In this document: positions 1-8,025 of the stretch, one piece after another
Position numbering within the stretch: position 1 is the first letter of the stretch
Layout: every line of letters starts with the position of its first letter
Source of the DNA: Streptomyces pacificus
GTDB lineage: Bacteria; Actinomycetota; Actinomycetes; Streptomycetales; Streptomycetaceae
Direction of reading: 5' to 3'
DNA length: 64,000 nt
Assembly: GCF_011766325.1 (NCBI RefSeq)
Contig: NZ_BLLG01000001.1
Location: 1-64,000, forward strand
Program-made: the position numbers and the translations under genes
The notes under the pieces: generated by a model
Told to the model about the DNA's origin: nothing
Databases searched by the model: none
Seen by the model: the letters and a program-made list of their open reading frames with translations, nothing else

Positions 1-106
1 CTTGATGGGGTAAGGCTCCCAGTAGACGACTGGGTTGATAGGCCGGATATGGAAGCCAGGTGACTGGTGGAGTTGACCGGTACTAATAGGCCGAGGGCTT
101 GTCCTC
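1..106 (+). rRNA. 23S rRNA, 3' end (partial)
   Basis: The window opens inside a 23S rRNA gene. The segment around positions 60-105 (GACTGGTGGAGTTGACCGG, then ACTAATAGGCCGAGGGC) matches the conserved 3' terminus of actinobacterial large-subunit rRNA. The exact 3' end was set at the conserved GTCCTC region and could be off by a few bases. The 5S gene follows about 105 bp downstream, the normal 23S-5S order. Confidence 0.9.
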
Positions 107-212
107 AGTTGCTCGCGTCCACTGTGTTTGTTCTGAAGTAACGAACATGCCGAGACCGTATACCGCCGTTCGTGGTGGGGTGCTGGTCGGCTGGTTCGAT
201 ATTTTCATAGAG

Positions 213-330
213 TTTCGGTGGTCATAGCGTGAGGGAAACGCCCGGTTACATTCCGAACCCGGAAGCTAAGCCTTTCAGCGCCGATGGTACTGCAGGGGGG
301 ACCCTGTGGGAGAGTAGGACACCGCCGAAC
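213..330 (+). rRNA. 5S rRNA
   Basis: A segment of about 117 nt has the typical Streptomyces 5S features: a TTCGGTGGT 5' end that pairs perfectly with the ACCGCCGAA 3' end, and the internal CCCGGTTACATTCCGAACCC and GGGAGAGTAGGAC blocks. It is the last gene of the rRNA operon whose 23S 3' end lies just upstream. The ends were set from the terminal helix and are good to within a base or two. Confidence 0.95.
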
Positions 331-343
331 GATTGTTGTGGGG

Positions 344-373
344 AAGCCCTGGATCTGCTGATCCGGGGCTTTT
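344..373 (+). terminator. rRNA operon terminator
   Basis: A 12-bp stem with a TGCT loop: positions 344-355 pair with 360-371, including one G-U pair, followed by a short T run. It begins 14 nt after the 5S 3' end, as expected for an intrinsic terminator of the rRNA operon. Confidence 0.85.
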
Positions 374-526
374 CCGCGTTTTAGGGGTGGTTCTTCTTGG
401 TGCAGTGCACTGAACTGTCTGTGGTGCGGCGCGGTTTCTGCGGCTTGCGGAGGCAGGTCGGGTTCGGTGTGCGGTGGGGTGCTTTATCGGCTGACCGGGG
501 CGGATCCCGCACGAACCGGCCCACGG

Positions 527-1837
527 TCACAGACGACCATTGGCCTTGAGCGCCAGATAGGCGTCCGCCACAGCCGGGGCGAGGTTCTCCGGCAGGCTGT
601 CCACGACGGTGACGCCGTGGCGCCGGAGTTGTTCCGCCGTACGGCCTCGCTGGAGCTGTGCCTGCGCGCCGGCAGCTGCTCCGTACACCGAGTCCAGGCT
701 GCCACGTCCGCCGGCCATAGTCTCGATCTGAGGGTCCGCTACCGAGGCGACCACCACCGGATGACGCCGGGTGAGCTGTGGCAGCACAGGCAGCAGGCCC
801 TCTTCGACCGGGACGGCGTCCAGGCTGGTCAGCAGCACGACGAGGGCGCGTCGGGGCGCATGCTTGAGCGTTGCCGCACTCAGGCCGCGGGCGTCTGTCT
901 CCACCAGTTCCGGTTCGAGGGGTGCCATCGCGTCGACCATGGCCGGCAGGATCTCCCCGGCGGCCCTGCCCTGGACCCGAGCGCGTACTCGGCGGTCGTA
1001 GGCCAGGAGATCCACACGGTCGCCCGCGCGGGAGGCCAGCGCTGCGAGGAGAAGAGCGGTGTCCATGGCGGCGTCGAGACGGGGGACGTCCCCCACTCGG
1101 CCGGCGGAGGTGCGGCCGGTGTCCAGCACGATCAGGATGTGACGGTCCCGTTCCGGCCTCCAGGTGCGCACCGCGACCGCGGTCCGGCGGGCGGTGGCGC
1201 GCCAGTCGATGGAGCGGGTGTCGTCCCCCGGAACGTAGTCTCGGAGGCTGTCGAACTCGGTGCCTTCCCCGCGGGTCAGGAGGCTCGTCCTGCCGTCGAG
1301 TTCACGTAGTCGGGCCAGCCGGGACGGCAGATGCCTGCGGCTCGTGAAGGGCGGCAGCACGCGGACCGTCCAGGGAACCCGGTGGTTTCCCTGCCGGGCT
1401 GCGAGGCCCAGGGGCCCGTAGGAGCGGACCGTGACGAGCTCCGCGCGCCGCTCACCGCGGCGGGTGGGGTGGAGAACCGTCGTCAGCAGTCGGCGCTCGC
1501 CCGCCGAAACCGCCACCGTGTGCCGTGAACCGGCCTGCTCCGCCCCGGACGGCCAACTGCTCGGGGGCCAGGCGTCCCGTAGGCGGGCACGCAGCCTCCG
1601 GGAGGACGCATTGATGACCGTGAGCTGTACTTCCGCGCTCTCCCCGAGCCGAACCGAAGTGTCACCGCTTCGGGTGAACCGGAGGGTTCGGACTGGTGCG
1701 GCGAGGGCGTAGTCGCACACAATTGCTACTGAGAGTGATGCATTGACGGCAAGGATCCCCGTCCAGCTGGGGGCGAGGAGTCCGACGGGGAGGGAGCCGA
1801 GTGCTGCGATGAGCGCAGCTCGTCCGGTGAGAGCCAT
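527..1837 (-). CDS. DUF58 domain-containing protein
   Basis: 436 aa. Two N-terminal hydrophobic stretches (about residues 5-50) precede a soluble part with the DUF58 signature around EFDSLRDYVPGDDTRSIDWRATAR, split here as GTEFDSLRDYVPGDD and RSIDWRATAR, followed by a VWA-like fold (ILIVLDTGRTSAGRV). DUF58 proteins are routinely encoded next to MoxR AAA+ ATPases, which are thought to act as chaperones for VWA-type partners; the exact role in Streptomyces is unknown. It is the last gene of a five-gene minus-strand operon and starts 11 bp after the moxR stop. The ATG start gives the expected membrane-anchored N terminus. Confidence 0.9.
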   Translation of the reverse strand: MALTGRAALIAALGSLPVGLLAPSWTGILAVNASLSVAIVCDYALAAPVRTLRFTRSGDTSVRLGESAEVQLTVINASSRRLRARLRDAWPPSSWPSGAEQAGSRHTVAVSAGERRLLTTVLHPTRRGERRAELVTVRSYGPLGLAARQGNHRVPWTVRVLPPFTSRRHLPSRLARLRELDGRTSLLTRGEGTEFDSLRDYVPGDDTRSIDWRATARRTAVAVRTWRPERDRHILIVLDTGRTSAGRVGDVPRLDAAMDTALLLAALASRAGDRVDLLAYDRRVRARVQGRAAGEILPAMVDAMAPLEPELVETDARGLSAATLKHAPRRALVVLLTSLDAVPVEEGLLPVLPQLTRRHPVVVASVADPQIETMAGGRGSLDSVYGAAAGAQAQLQRGRTAEQLRRHGVTVVDSLPENLAPAVADAYLALKANGRL

Positions 1838-1848
1838 GGCGTCCTGCC

Positions 1849-2850
1849 TCAGCGGGGGACGGGGACGTGGGCGAGGACGGCGGAGATGACGGAGTCGGCG
1901 GTGACACCCTCCATTTCGGCCTCGGGCCGCAGCCGGATGCGGTGGCGGAGAGTAGGCAGAGCAAGGGCCTTCACATCATCGGGGATGACGTAATCACGGC
2001 CGGTCAGCCAAGCCCAGGCCCGCGCGGCGGAGAGTAGCGCGGTGGCGCCTCGAGGAGAGACACCGAGAGTGAGTGAGGGGGAGTCACGGGTGGCACGGCA
2101 GATATCGACGACGTAGCCCGCGATCTCGCCGGAGACCGAGGTGCCGGCCACGGCCGCACGGGCGGCTTCCAGGTCGGTTGTCGTGGCGACGGGGCGGAGG
2201 CCGGCGGCCCGAAGGTCGCGCGGGTCGAAGCCTTCGGCATGTCTGGCGAGGACGTTGATTTCGTCTTCGCGAGACGGCAGCGACACGGTCAGCTTGAGCA
2301 GAAAGCGGTCGAGCTGTGCCTCAGGCAGGGGATAGGTGCCCTCGTACTCGACCGGGTTCTGAGTCGCGGCGACCAGGAACGGATCGGGAAGAGAGCGAGG
2401 CATGCCGTCGACGGTGACCTGGCGCTCTTCCATGGCCTCAAGAAGGGACGACTGGGTCTTCGGAGGCGTTCTGTTGATCTCGTCGGCGAGCAGGAGATTG
2501 GTGAAGACGGGGCCCTGCTGGAAGGAGAACTCCGCGGTCCGGGCATCGTAGACCAAAGAGCCGGTGACGTCGCTGGGCATGAGATCAGGGGTGAACTGGA
2601 CTCGCTTGGTGTCCAGTTCGAGGGACGCGGCAAGAGCCCTCACCAGCAGGGTCTTGGCCACGCCGGGGACTCCCTCGAGCAGGACATGGCCCCGGCAGAG
2701 CAGGGCTACGACAAGTCCGGTGACTGCGGAGTCCTGGCCCACCACGGCCTTCGCGATCTCGCTGCGCACGGTCTCCAGAGAGGCGCGTGCGCCGTCAGAG
2801 TTCTCGGCGGACTCGGCGGACTCGGCGGACTCGGGGGTCGGAGCGGTCAT
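1849..2850 (-). CDS. MoxR family AAA+ ATPase
   Basis: 333 aa. Walker A is GVPGVAKT and Walker B is LLADEINR; the sensor segment VAATQNPVEYEGTYPLPEAQ and the C-terminal lid helices with SPRG are typical of MoxR ATPases, which remodel VWA-domain partners. The start is the ATG at 2850, whose first bases overlap the stop of the upstream DUF4350 gene by 4 nt, showing translational coupling. The reading frame stays open far upstream, but codon use there belongs to the neighbouring gene. The N terminus has a short repeated AES tripeptide run before the conserved VRSEIAKAVVGQ start of the fold. The DUF58 neighbour downstream is the usual partner. Confidence 0.95.
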   Translation of the reverse strand: MTAPTPESAESAESAENSDGARASLETVRSEIAKAVVGQDSAVTGLVVALLCRGHVLLEGVPGVAKTLLVRALAASLELDTKRVQFTPDLMPSDVTGSLVYDARTAEFSFQQGPVFTNLLLADEINRTPPKTQSSLLEAMEERQVTVDGMPRSLPDPFLVAATQNPVEYEGTYPLPEAQLDRFLLKLTVSLPSREDEINVLARHAEGFDPRDLRAAGLRPVATTTDLEAARAAVAGTSVSGEIAGYVVDICRATRDSPSLTLGVSPRGATALLSAARAWAWLTGRDYVIPDDVKALALPTLRHRIRLRPEAEMEGVTADSVISAVLAHVPVPR

Positions 2851-4043
2851 GGAGTGCGTACCTGTCTTTCTAGGGCGTCCAGTTGGTCGGCCAGACGGAT
2901 CAGCGCGGCGTCGTCGGCAGGGGCCGGTCCGAAGAGCAGAGTCCGGAGATCGTGGTCGCCGCCGGGTAGATGCGCCGAGACGGCCGGGAGGAGGCTTTCG
3001 GGAGAGTGGGCGTCCGCGGAGGTCACTCCCAGAAGAGGGCCGAGCCGGGAGCGTGTGGCCTGGCGGAGGGCCGAGGCGGCGCTGTCGCGGGCGTTCGCCT
3101 TGCGGTAGAGGCGGGCGCGTCCCTCGCTCGACTCGGAAGCGCGAACCGCCACGGGCAGGCGTTCGCTGACGAGTGGTCCCAGCCGACGGCCGCGCCAGAC
3201 GGCGGCGAGTACGGCGGCAACGGTGAGCTGGAGGGTGCCCCAGAGCCATCCCGGGGGGATGAGCCGGCCGATTCCGGTCTCCCCCTCTCCGCGGCCGCCG
3301 GTAGTCGATCCATCGGACAGAGAAGGCAGGTACCAGACCAGATGTGCGCGGGAACCGAGGAGTTGGAGGGCGAGCGACGCGTTGCCGTGGTCGCCGAGGC
3401 GTTCGTTGTACAGGATGTCCGGGGCGCCGAGGAGGACCGTGTCGCCCGTCCCCGGCTCGTCGATCCGGAGGAGTGCGGGCAGACCGCCGACGAGGTAGCA
3501 CGAGTCGCCGCCGCTGGTGCGCTCCGCGGTGTAGCGCCTGCCGCCGAGGTCGGCGCTCCCGGCGCGCCGGGCCGCCGGGAAGGTGCACTGCGGCTCGACG
3601 GCGGAGACCGGGACGGCCGTGTCGGCCGCGGCCCCGGGTGCGAGGGCGCTCACGGAGTTCCCACCCGGGGCGACGAGGACGGTACGGCCGCCGGAGGCGA
3701 CCATGGCGGCGCGCAGAATCTCCTGCTGACGGTCGGTCAGTGCATTCGGTCCGGCGACCAGCAGGGTGGTGTCGCGGCCGGTGGCGCTGGTGGCCTCGTC
3801 GAGGGTGGTCACCACGCGGGTGGTGACGCCTCGCTCCTTGAGGAGTGCGGCGACGGCGCGGCTGCCGGCCGGGTCGGTGGATCGGGGGTCGAGCCGGCCG
3901 AGTCCACCGCCGGAGCGGATGACCGCGATGACGAAGCCGGCCACGACGAGGATCACGAGCACAAGCAGGATGCCCCGGCTGCGGGTCCAGATCTGGCGGG
4001 AGGTGGGGGACATCGCCGTGGTGCCGGACACGACTCCGGTCAT
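2847..4043 (-). CDS. DUF4350 domain-containing membrane protein
   Basis: 398 aa. One N-terminal membrane segment (GILLVLVILVVAGFVIAVI, about residues 23-42) leads into an extracytoplasmic DUF4350-like domain (RLDPRSTDPAGSRAVAALL, TTLLVAGPNAL), and a second membrane segment (WGTLQLTVAAVLAAVWRGR) comes near residue 270 before a cytoplasmic tail. This architecture is common in actinobacterial MoxR-DUF58-DUF4129 operons; no biochemical function is established. Both ends overlap neighbours by 4 nt (the DUF4129 stop and the moxR start), so the three are probably translated together. The ATG at 4043 was chosen because it begins just before the membrane anchor. Confidence 0.85.
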   Translation of the reverse strand: MTGVVSGTTAMSPTSRQIWTRSRGILLVLVILVVAGFVIAVIRSGGGLGRLDPRSTDPAGSRAVAALLKERGVTTRVVTTLDEATSATGRDTTLLVAGPNALTDRQQEILRAAMVASGGRTVLVAPGGNSVSALAPGAAADTAVPVSAVEPQCTFPAARRAGSADLGGRRYTAERTSGGDSCYLVGGLPALLRIDEPGTGDTVLLGAPDILYNERLGDHGNASLALQLLGSRAHLVWYLPSLSDGSTTGGRGEGETGIGRLIPPGWLWGTLQLTVAAVLAAVWRGRRLGPLVSERLPVAVRASESSEGRARLYRKANARDSAASALRQATRSRLGPLLGVTSADAHSPESLLPAVSAHLPGGDHDLRTLLFGPAPADDAALIRLADQLDALERQVRTP

Positions 4044-4729
4044 GTGGGGGCTCCCCGCTCCGTGGTGGTCGGATCGGGCCTGGTGCGCACCAGTTCGACG
4101 TCGAGGTCCCGCAGGCGGGCGTACGCCTGCCGGTCGGCGGTACGCCCGCCGTATGTGACGTCGTCGAAGGTGCGGGCGGCCGCACAGAGCGCCTCGGCGT
4201 GGCCGGGCATGGGGACTCCGGCCTCCCCGGCGGCTTCGTCGGCGGTGCGGCCGGGGCGGGGCTCGAGCAGGGCGCGCTCCTCCAGAGAGCGGACGATGGC
4301 GCGCATGCGTTCCTGGACCGCCTGGTTCCAGCGTCCGGTGGCGGCGGCGGCCTCCGCCGCCGCACGGTGCTCGGCGGCGCTGAGGGTGCGGTGGTGGAAG
4401 AGCGCGCCCCCGACCGCGGCGGCGCGGTTCGGTGTCCCCAGCCGCCACCACAGTCCGGCGATCAGCGCCACGACGACCAGGGCGATCACGACGAGCCCGA
4501 GTGGGCCGCCGGGCGAGGCTCCTGCCGCTGAGTCGAGCACGCCGCTCAGCCACTCCCAGAAGCGGTCCAGGGCGCGTTCGAGCAGGTTGGGGTCGTTCTC
4601 GTGGTACATCGGCTTCGACAGCTCGCGCTCGGCCGCCTCTCTCGCCGGGACGCGAGAGAGGTCCACGGGCACCTCGTCGCCGGCGTGGATCGTCAGCCAC
4701 GCCCCCGTCGGTCCCCCCGGGAAGGACAC
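4040..4729 (-). CDS. DUF4129 domain-containing protein
   Basis: About 229 aa. After a short N-terminal part with VPAREAAERELSKPMYHENDPN there is one membrane segment (PLGLVVIALVVVALIAGLWW, around residue 85) and a C-terminal DUF4129 domain (AAATGRWNQAVQERMRAIVR, FDDVTYGG). DUF4129 is usually found as the C-terminal part of transglutaminase-like proteins in MoxR operons; here it stands alone. The chosen start is a GTG 5 nt downstream of the preceding stop. The frame is open further upstream (to 4858), but that would overlap the preceding gene heavily. Start confidence is moderate, family confidence good. Confidence 0.75.
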   Translation of the reverse strand: MSFPGGPTGAWLTIHAGDEVPVDLSRVPAREAAERELSKPMYHENDPNLLERALDRFWEWLSGVLDSAAGASPGGPLGLVVIALVVVALIAGLWWRLGTPNRAAAVGGALFHHRTLSAAEHRAAAEAAAATGRWNQAVQERMRAIVRSLEERALLEPRPGRTADEAAGEAGVPMPGHAEALCAAARTFDDVTYGGRTADRQAYARLRDLDVELVRTRPDPTTTERGAPT

Positions 4730-4733
4730 CGCA

Positions 4734-5960
4734 TCAGCTCCTGGGGGTATCGTCGCCCGGTGCCGCGCCGTGGCCCGCGGCACCCGCCGCCCTGGCCAGT
4801 TCAAGATCGAGAGCCTCGCGGCGGATGCGCTGGTCCACGTAGAGGAGCACGGTGACACCCGCCGAGATGGGATAGGTGACGGCCGAAGCGATCACCGCTC
4901 CGATGCCGGTGACGATCAGGAACGGCCAGCCGAACTCGGGCGTCCCCCCGGAGAGCATCCCGCTGAGCCCCCCGCCGTCGACGGCGAAGGCGATCAGTCC
5001 GAAGGGGATCGCGATGATCAGCGAGACGATGAAGATCAGCAGCATCGTGAGCAGCAGGATGCCGAAGACCCGCCACCAGGCTCCCCGTACCAGCTTCGCC
5101 GAGCGCCGCATCGACTGGATGACGCCCTGACGCTCCAGCATGAGCGCGGGCGAGGCAAGGGCGAACCGGATCATCAGCCAGACGGTGACGACCAGGCCGG
5201 CGGTCCCGCCGAGGAAGGCGAGGGCGGCGCCGGCAGCGGTGCCGAGAGCAGCGCCGAGGAGCAGCCCGGGCAGCAGACCCACCACGAGTACCGCCATGGC
5301 GATCAGCAACAGCAGCAGGGTGAGGCCGAGGAGCTGGGGCAGCCGCGGCCTGGCCTCGCGCCACACGTCGGACAGCGTGACCTCGCGGCCAAGCACCGAG
5401 CGGCTGATGACCATGGTCAGCAGCGCGGTGGTGAGCAGCGTGGCGATCAGAGTGATCGCCATGGCAGGCGCCGAGCTCACGAGCGTCGCGTTGAGCTGAT
5501 CCCCCAGCTGGCTGAGCACCTCTTCGGGAGAGGCATTCGGGTCCAGCTCGGGCGGTTGCGGGGCGAGATAGCGCTGGATGAGGATGTCGCAGATCTGGGT
5601 GATGACCGAGACGGTGACCGTGATGCCCAGGACGGTGCGCCAGTGGGCGCGCAGTGTCGACACCGCCCCGTCGAGGATCTCGCCGACTCCGAGCGGGCGC
5701 AGCGGGATCACTCCGGGTTTCGCCGCGGGCGGCCGGCCCCAGCCGCCGGGCCGGGGTCCGCTGCCCCAGTCCGGTCCGCCGGCCTGCGGAGGCACAGCGC
5801 CGCCGCCCGGGCCGGTGGGCGGCGCCCACCGGCCCGCGGGCGGCTGCTCTTTCGACCACCTCGAGGGCGTATCGGGAGAGTCGGCCGGACCGGTCGCTGC
5901 GGTACCCCGGTCATCGGACGGGGAGGACCCGGGCGGGGCCCAGCCCGGAGTGTCGTTCAC
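4734..5960 (-). CDS. multi-spanning membrane protein, GPDPase-membrane-domain type
   Basis: 408 aa. A Pro/Gly-rich, probably disordered cytoplasmic N terminus of about 115 residues precedes PLRPLGVGEILDGAVSTLR, the usual opening of actinobacterial proteins related to the glycerophosphoryl diester phosphodiesterase membrane domain. Five or six hydrophobic helices follow (for example LLGLTLLLLLIAMAVLVVGL and VFGILLLTMLLIFIVSLII). No catalytic residues of a phosphodiesterase are present; function unknown. It is the first gene of the minus-strand operon leading to DUF4129, DUF4350, MoxR and DUF58, and is divergent from mtnA with about 180 bp between them for both promoters. Confidence 0.8.
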   Translation of the reverse strand: MNDTPGWAPPGSSPSDDRGTAATGPADSPDTPSRWSKEQPPAGRWAPPTGPGGGAVPPQAGGPDWGSGPRPGGWGRPPAAKPGVIPLRPLGVGEILDGAVSTLRAHWRTVLGITVTVSVITQICDILIQRYLAPQPPELDPNASPEEVLSQLGDQLNATLVSSAPAMAITLIATLLTTALLTMVISRSVLGREVTLSDVWREARPRLPQLLGLTLLLLLIAMAVLVVGLLPGLLLGAALGTAAGAALAFLGGTAGLVVTVWLMIRFALASPALMLERQGVIQSMRRSAKLVRGAWWRVFGILLLTMLLIFIVSLIIAIPFGLIAFAVDGGGLSGMLSGGTPEFGWPFLIVTGIGAVIASAVTYPISAGVTVLLYVDQRIRREALDLELARAAGAAGHGAAPGDDTPRS

Positions 5961-6142
5961 GGTCGTCCACCTCGTGGATGTGTGGTGTGGCCGGCTCGGC
6001 GAGCCGGCTGGGTCGGGGGGCCTGTCCGCATGTCAGGGCGGGGGGCCGGCTGTCATCGTGCCACGCGCCGGCCGGCGGTGGGCCGGGCGGTGGATCTCGT
6101 GCACGCCTTCATTGTCCGGGCGCCAGCGGGCAGACTGGTCGG

Positions 6143-7330
6143 ATGGCTGATCAGTACGCACGAGACTCCGAAGGCGAACAGCCCCCTGGACCCGGCCCGC
6201 TCCGCTGGGAGGAGCCCCCGGAAGGCCCGGTGGTGGTGCTGCTGGACCAGCGCAGACTGCCCGCCGAAGAGGCTGAGCTGGTGTGCACCGACGTTCCCGC
6301 ACTGGTCGACGCGATCCGGACGCTCGCCGTGCGCGGTGCGCCACTGCTCGGGATCGCCGGGGCGTACGGGGTCGCGCTGGCCGCGGCGCGCGGTTACGAC
6401 GTCGCCGAGGCGGCGTCTTTGCTGGAGGGAGCGCGGCCCACCGCCGTGAACCTGGGGTACGGCGCCCGGCGGGCCGCGCAGGCGTACGGGGCTGCGGTCG
6501 GCAGGGGCGCTGACGTGCGGCAGGCGGCAGCCGCCGTGCTCGCCGAGGCGCGTCGGCTGCACCGCGAGGACGCCGAGGCGAGCGAGCGGATGGCCCGGCA
6601 CGGGCTCGCGCTGCTCGACGAGTTGCTGCCCGGGGGAAGTCACCGCATCCTTACGCACTGCAACACCGGGCGGCTGGTCTCGGGCGGGGAGGGGACCGCG
6701 TTCGCCGTGGCGCTTGCCGCGCACCGGGTGGGCCGGCTGCGCCATCTGTGGGTGGACGAGACCCGGCCGCTGCTGCAGGGCGCGCGGCTGACCGCGTACG
6801 AGGCGGCCCGGAGCGGGATGGCGCACACCCTGCTCACCGACAACGCCGCCGGATCCCTGTTCGCGTCGGGTCAGGTCGACGCAGTGCTGGTCGGCGCCGA
6901 CCGGATCGCGGCGGACGGCTCGGTGGCGAACAAGGTGGGCAGCTATCCGCTCGCCGTGCTCGCCCGGTACCACCATGTGCCGTTCATCGTGGTGGCGCCG
7001 ACCACGACCGTGGACCCGGCGACGCGCGACGGCGCGTCGATCGAGGTGGAGCAGCGGCCGGGACAGGAGGTGACGGAGCTGTCGGCACCGTTCCCGCCGG
7101 CGGCGGTGAGCGGCACCACCGGGAGGTTGCCCCGGGTGCCAGAGGCCGCCTCCGGTGTCGCGGCGGCGCTGGTCGCGCCGGTGGGCACCCGGGCCCACAA
7201 CCCTGCTTTCGATGTGACGCCGCCGGAACTCGTGACCGCCGTCGTCACGGAAGAGGGGGTCGTCTGCCCGGTCACCGGGACCGGGATCGCCGAGCTGTGT
7301 GCCAGGTCACGCCAGGTAACGATGAGCTAA
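6143..7330 (+). CDS. mtnA: S-methyl-5-thioribose-1-phosphate isomerase
   Basis: 395 aa. Converts methylthioribose-1-phosphate to methylthioribulose-1-phosphate in the methionine salvage pathway. The eIF2B/MtnA fold is clear: the AVRGAPLLGIAGAYGVALA N-terminal motif, the catalytic Cys in ILTHCNTG and the catalytic Asp in LVGADRIAADG, followed by NKVGSYPLAVLA. The N terminus carries about 30 extra residues of low-complexity lead sequence before EEPPEGPVVVLLDQ. The start is the first ATG in frame close to the conserved part, with no clear ribosome binding site. Only 4 bp separate its stop from mtrA, so mtnA and mtrAB-lpqB may be co-transcribed. Confidence 0.93.
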   Translation: MADQYARDSEGEQPPGPGPLRWEEPPEGPVVVLLDQRRLPAEEAELVCTDVPALVDAIRTLAVRGAPLLGIAGAYGVALAAARGYDVAEAASLLEGARPTAVNLGYGARRAAQAYGAAVGRGADVRQAAAAVLAEARRLHREDAEASERMARHGLALLDELLPGGSHRILTHCNTGRLVSGGEGTAFAVALAAHRVGRLRHLWVDETRPLLQGARLTAYEAARSGMAHTLLTDNAAGSLFASGQVDAVLVGADRIAADGSVANKVGSYPLAVLARYHHVPFIVVAPTTTVDPATRDGASIEVEQRPGQEVTELSAPFPPAAVSGTTGRLPRVPEAASGVAAALVAPVGTRAHNPAFDVTPPELVTAVVTEEGVVCPVTGTGIAELCARSRQVTMS

Positions 7331-7334
7331 TGGG

Positions 7335-8024
7335 ATGATGTCGATTATGAAGGGACGCGTTCTTGTCGTCGACGACGACACCGCACTGGCCGAGATGCTC
7401 GGCATCGTGCTCCGTGGTGAAGGGTTCGAGCCGTCGTTCGTAGCGGACGGCGACAAGGCGCTCGCCGCTTTCCGGGAGAGCAAACCGGACCTGGTGCTGC
7501 TGGATCTCATGCTGCCCGGCAGGGACGGCATCGAGGTGTGCCGGCTCATCCGGGCGGAGTCGGGTGTGCCGATCGTGATGCTCACGGCCAAGAGCGACAC
7601 CGTCGATGTGGTGGTCGGGCTGGAGTCCGGCGCGGACGACTACATCGTGAAGCCGTTCAAGCCCAAGGAGCTGGTGGCCCGGATCCGGGCGCGGCTGCGG
7701 AGGTCCGAGGAGCCCGCGCCCGAGCAGCTCGCCATCGGGGACCTGGTCATCGACGTGGCCGGGCACTCGGTGAAGCGCGACGGCCGGTCGATCGCACTCA
7801 CTCCGCTGGAGTTCGATCTGCTGGTGGCGCTCGCCCGCAAGCCGTGGCAGGTGTTCACCCGCGAGGTGCTGCTCGAGCAGGTGTGGGGCTACCGGCACGC
7901 GGCGGACACGCGTCTGGTGAATGTGCATGTGCAGCGGCTGCGTTCCAAGGTCGAGAAGGATCCGGAGCGGCCGGAGATCGTCGTGACCGTCCGCGGAGTC
8001 GGTTACAAGGCCGGACCGAACTGA
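7335..8024 (+). CDS. mtrA: two-component response regulator MtrA
   Basis: 229 aa, OmpR/PhoB type. Receiver domain with the acidic pocket VVDDD, the phosphoacceptor Asp about residue 57 in LVLLDLML and the conserved Lys in YIVKPFKPKELV; the C-terminal winged helix has FTREVLLEQVWGYRHAADTR. MtrA links cell-wall and cell-cycle control to development and antibiotic production in actinobacteria. Three ATGs lie at the start (residues 1, 2 and 5); the first was kept. The sensor gene mtrB begins 1 bp after the stop. The sequence closely resembles what I recall of the S. coelicolor protein. Confidence 0.97.
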   Translation: MMSIMKGRVLVVDDDTALAEMLGIVLRGEGFEPSFVADGDKALAAFRESKPDLVLLDLMLPGRDGIEVCRLIRAESGVPIVMLTAKSDTVDVVVGLESGADDYIVKPFKPKELVARIRARLRRSEEPAPEQLAIGDLVIDVAGHSVKRDGRSIALTPLEFDLLVALARKPWQVFTREVLLEQVWGYRHAADTRLVNVHVQRLRSKVEKDPERPEIVVTVRGVGYKAGPN

Positions 8025-8025
8025 C

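Noticed and set aside
2970..6449. 1159-codon plus-strand open frame
   Set aside because: It runs opposite the DUF4350, DUF4129 and membrane-protein genes, is Arg/Gly/Glu-rich noise and has no domain; a typical GC-rich shadow frame.
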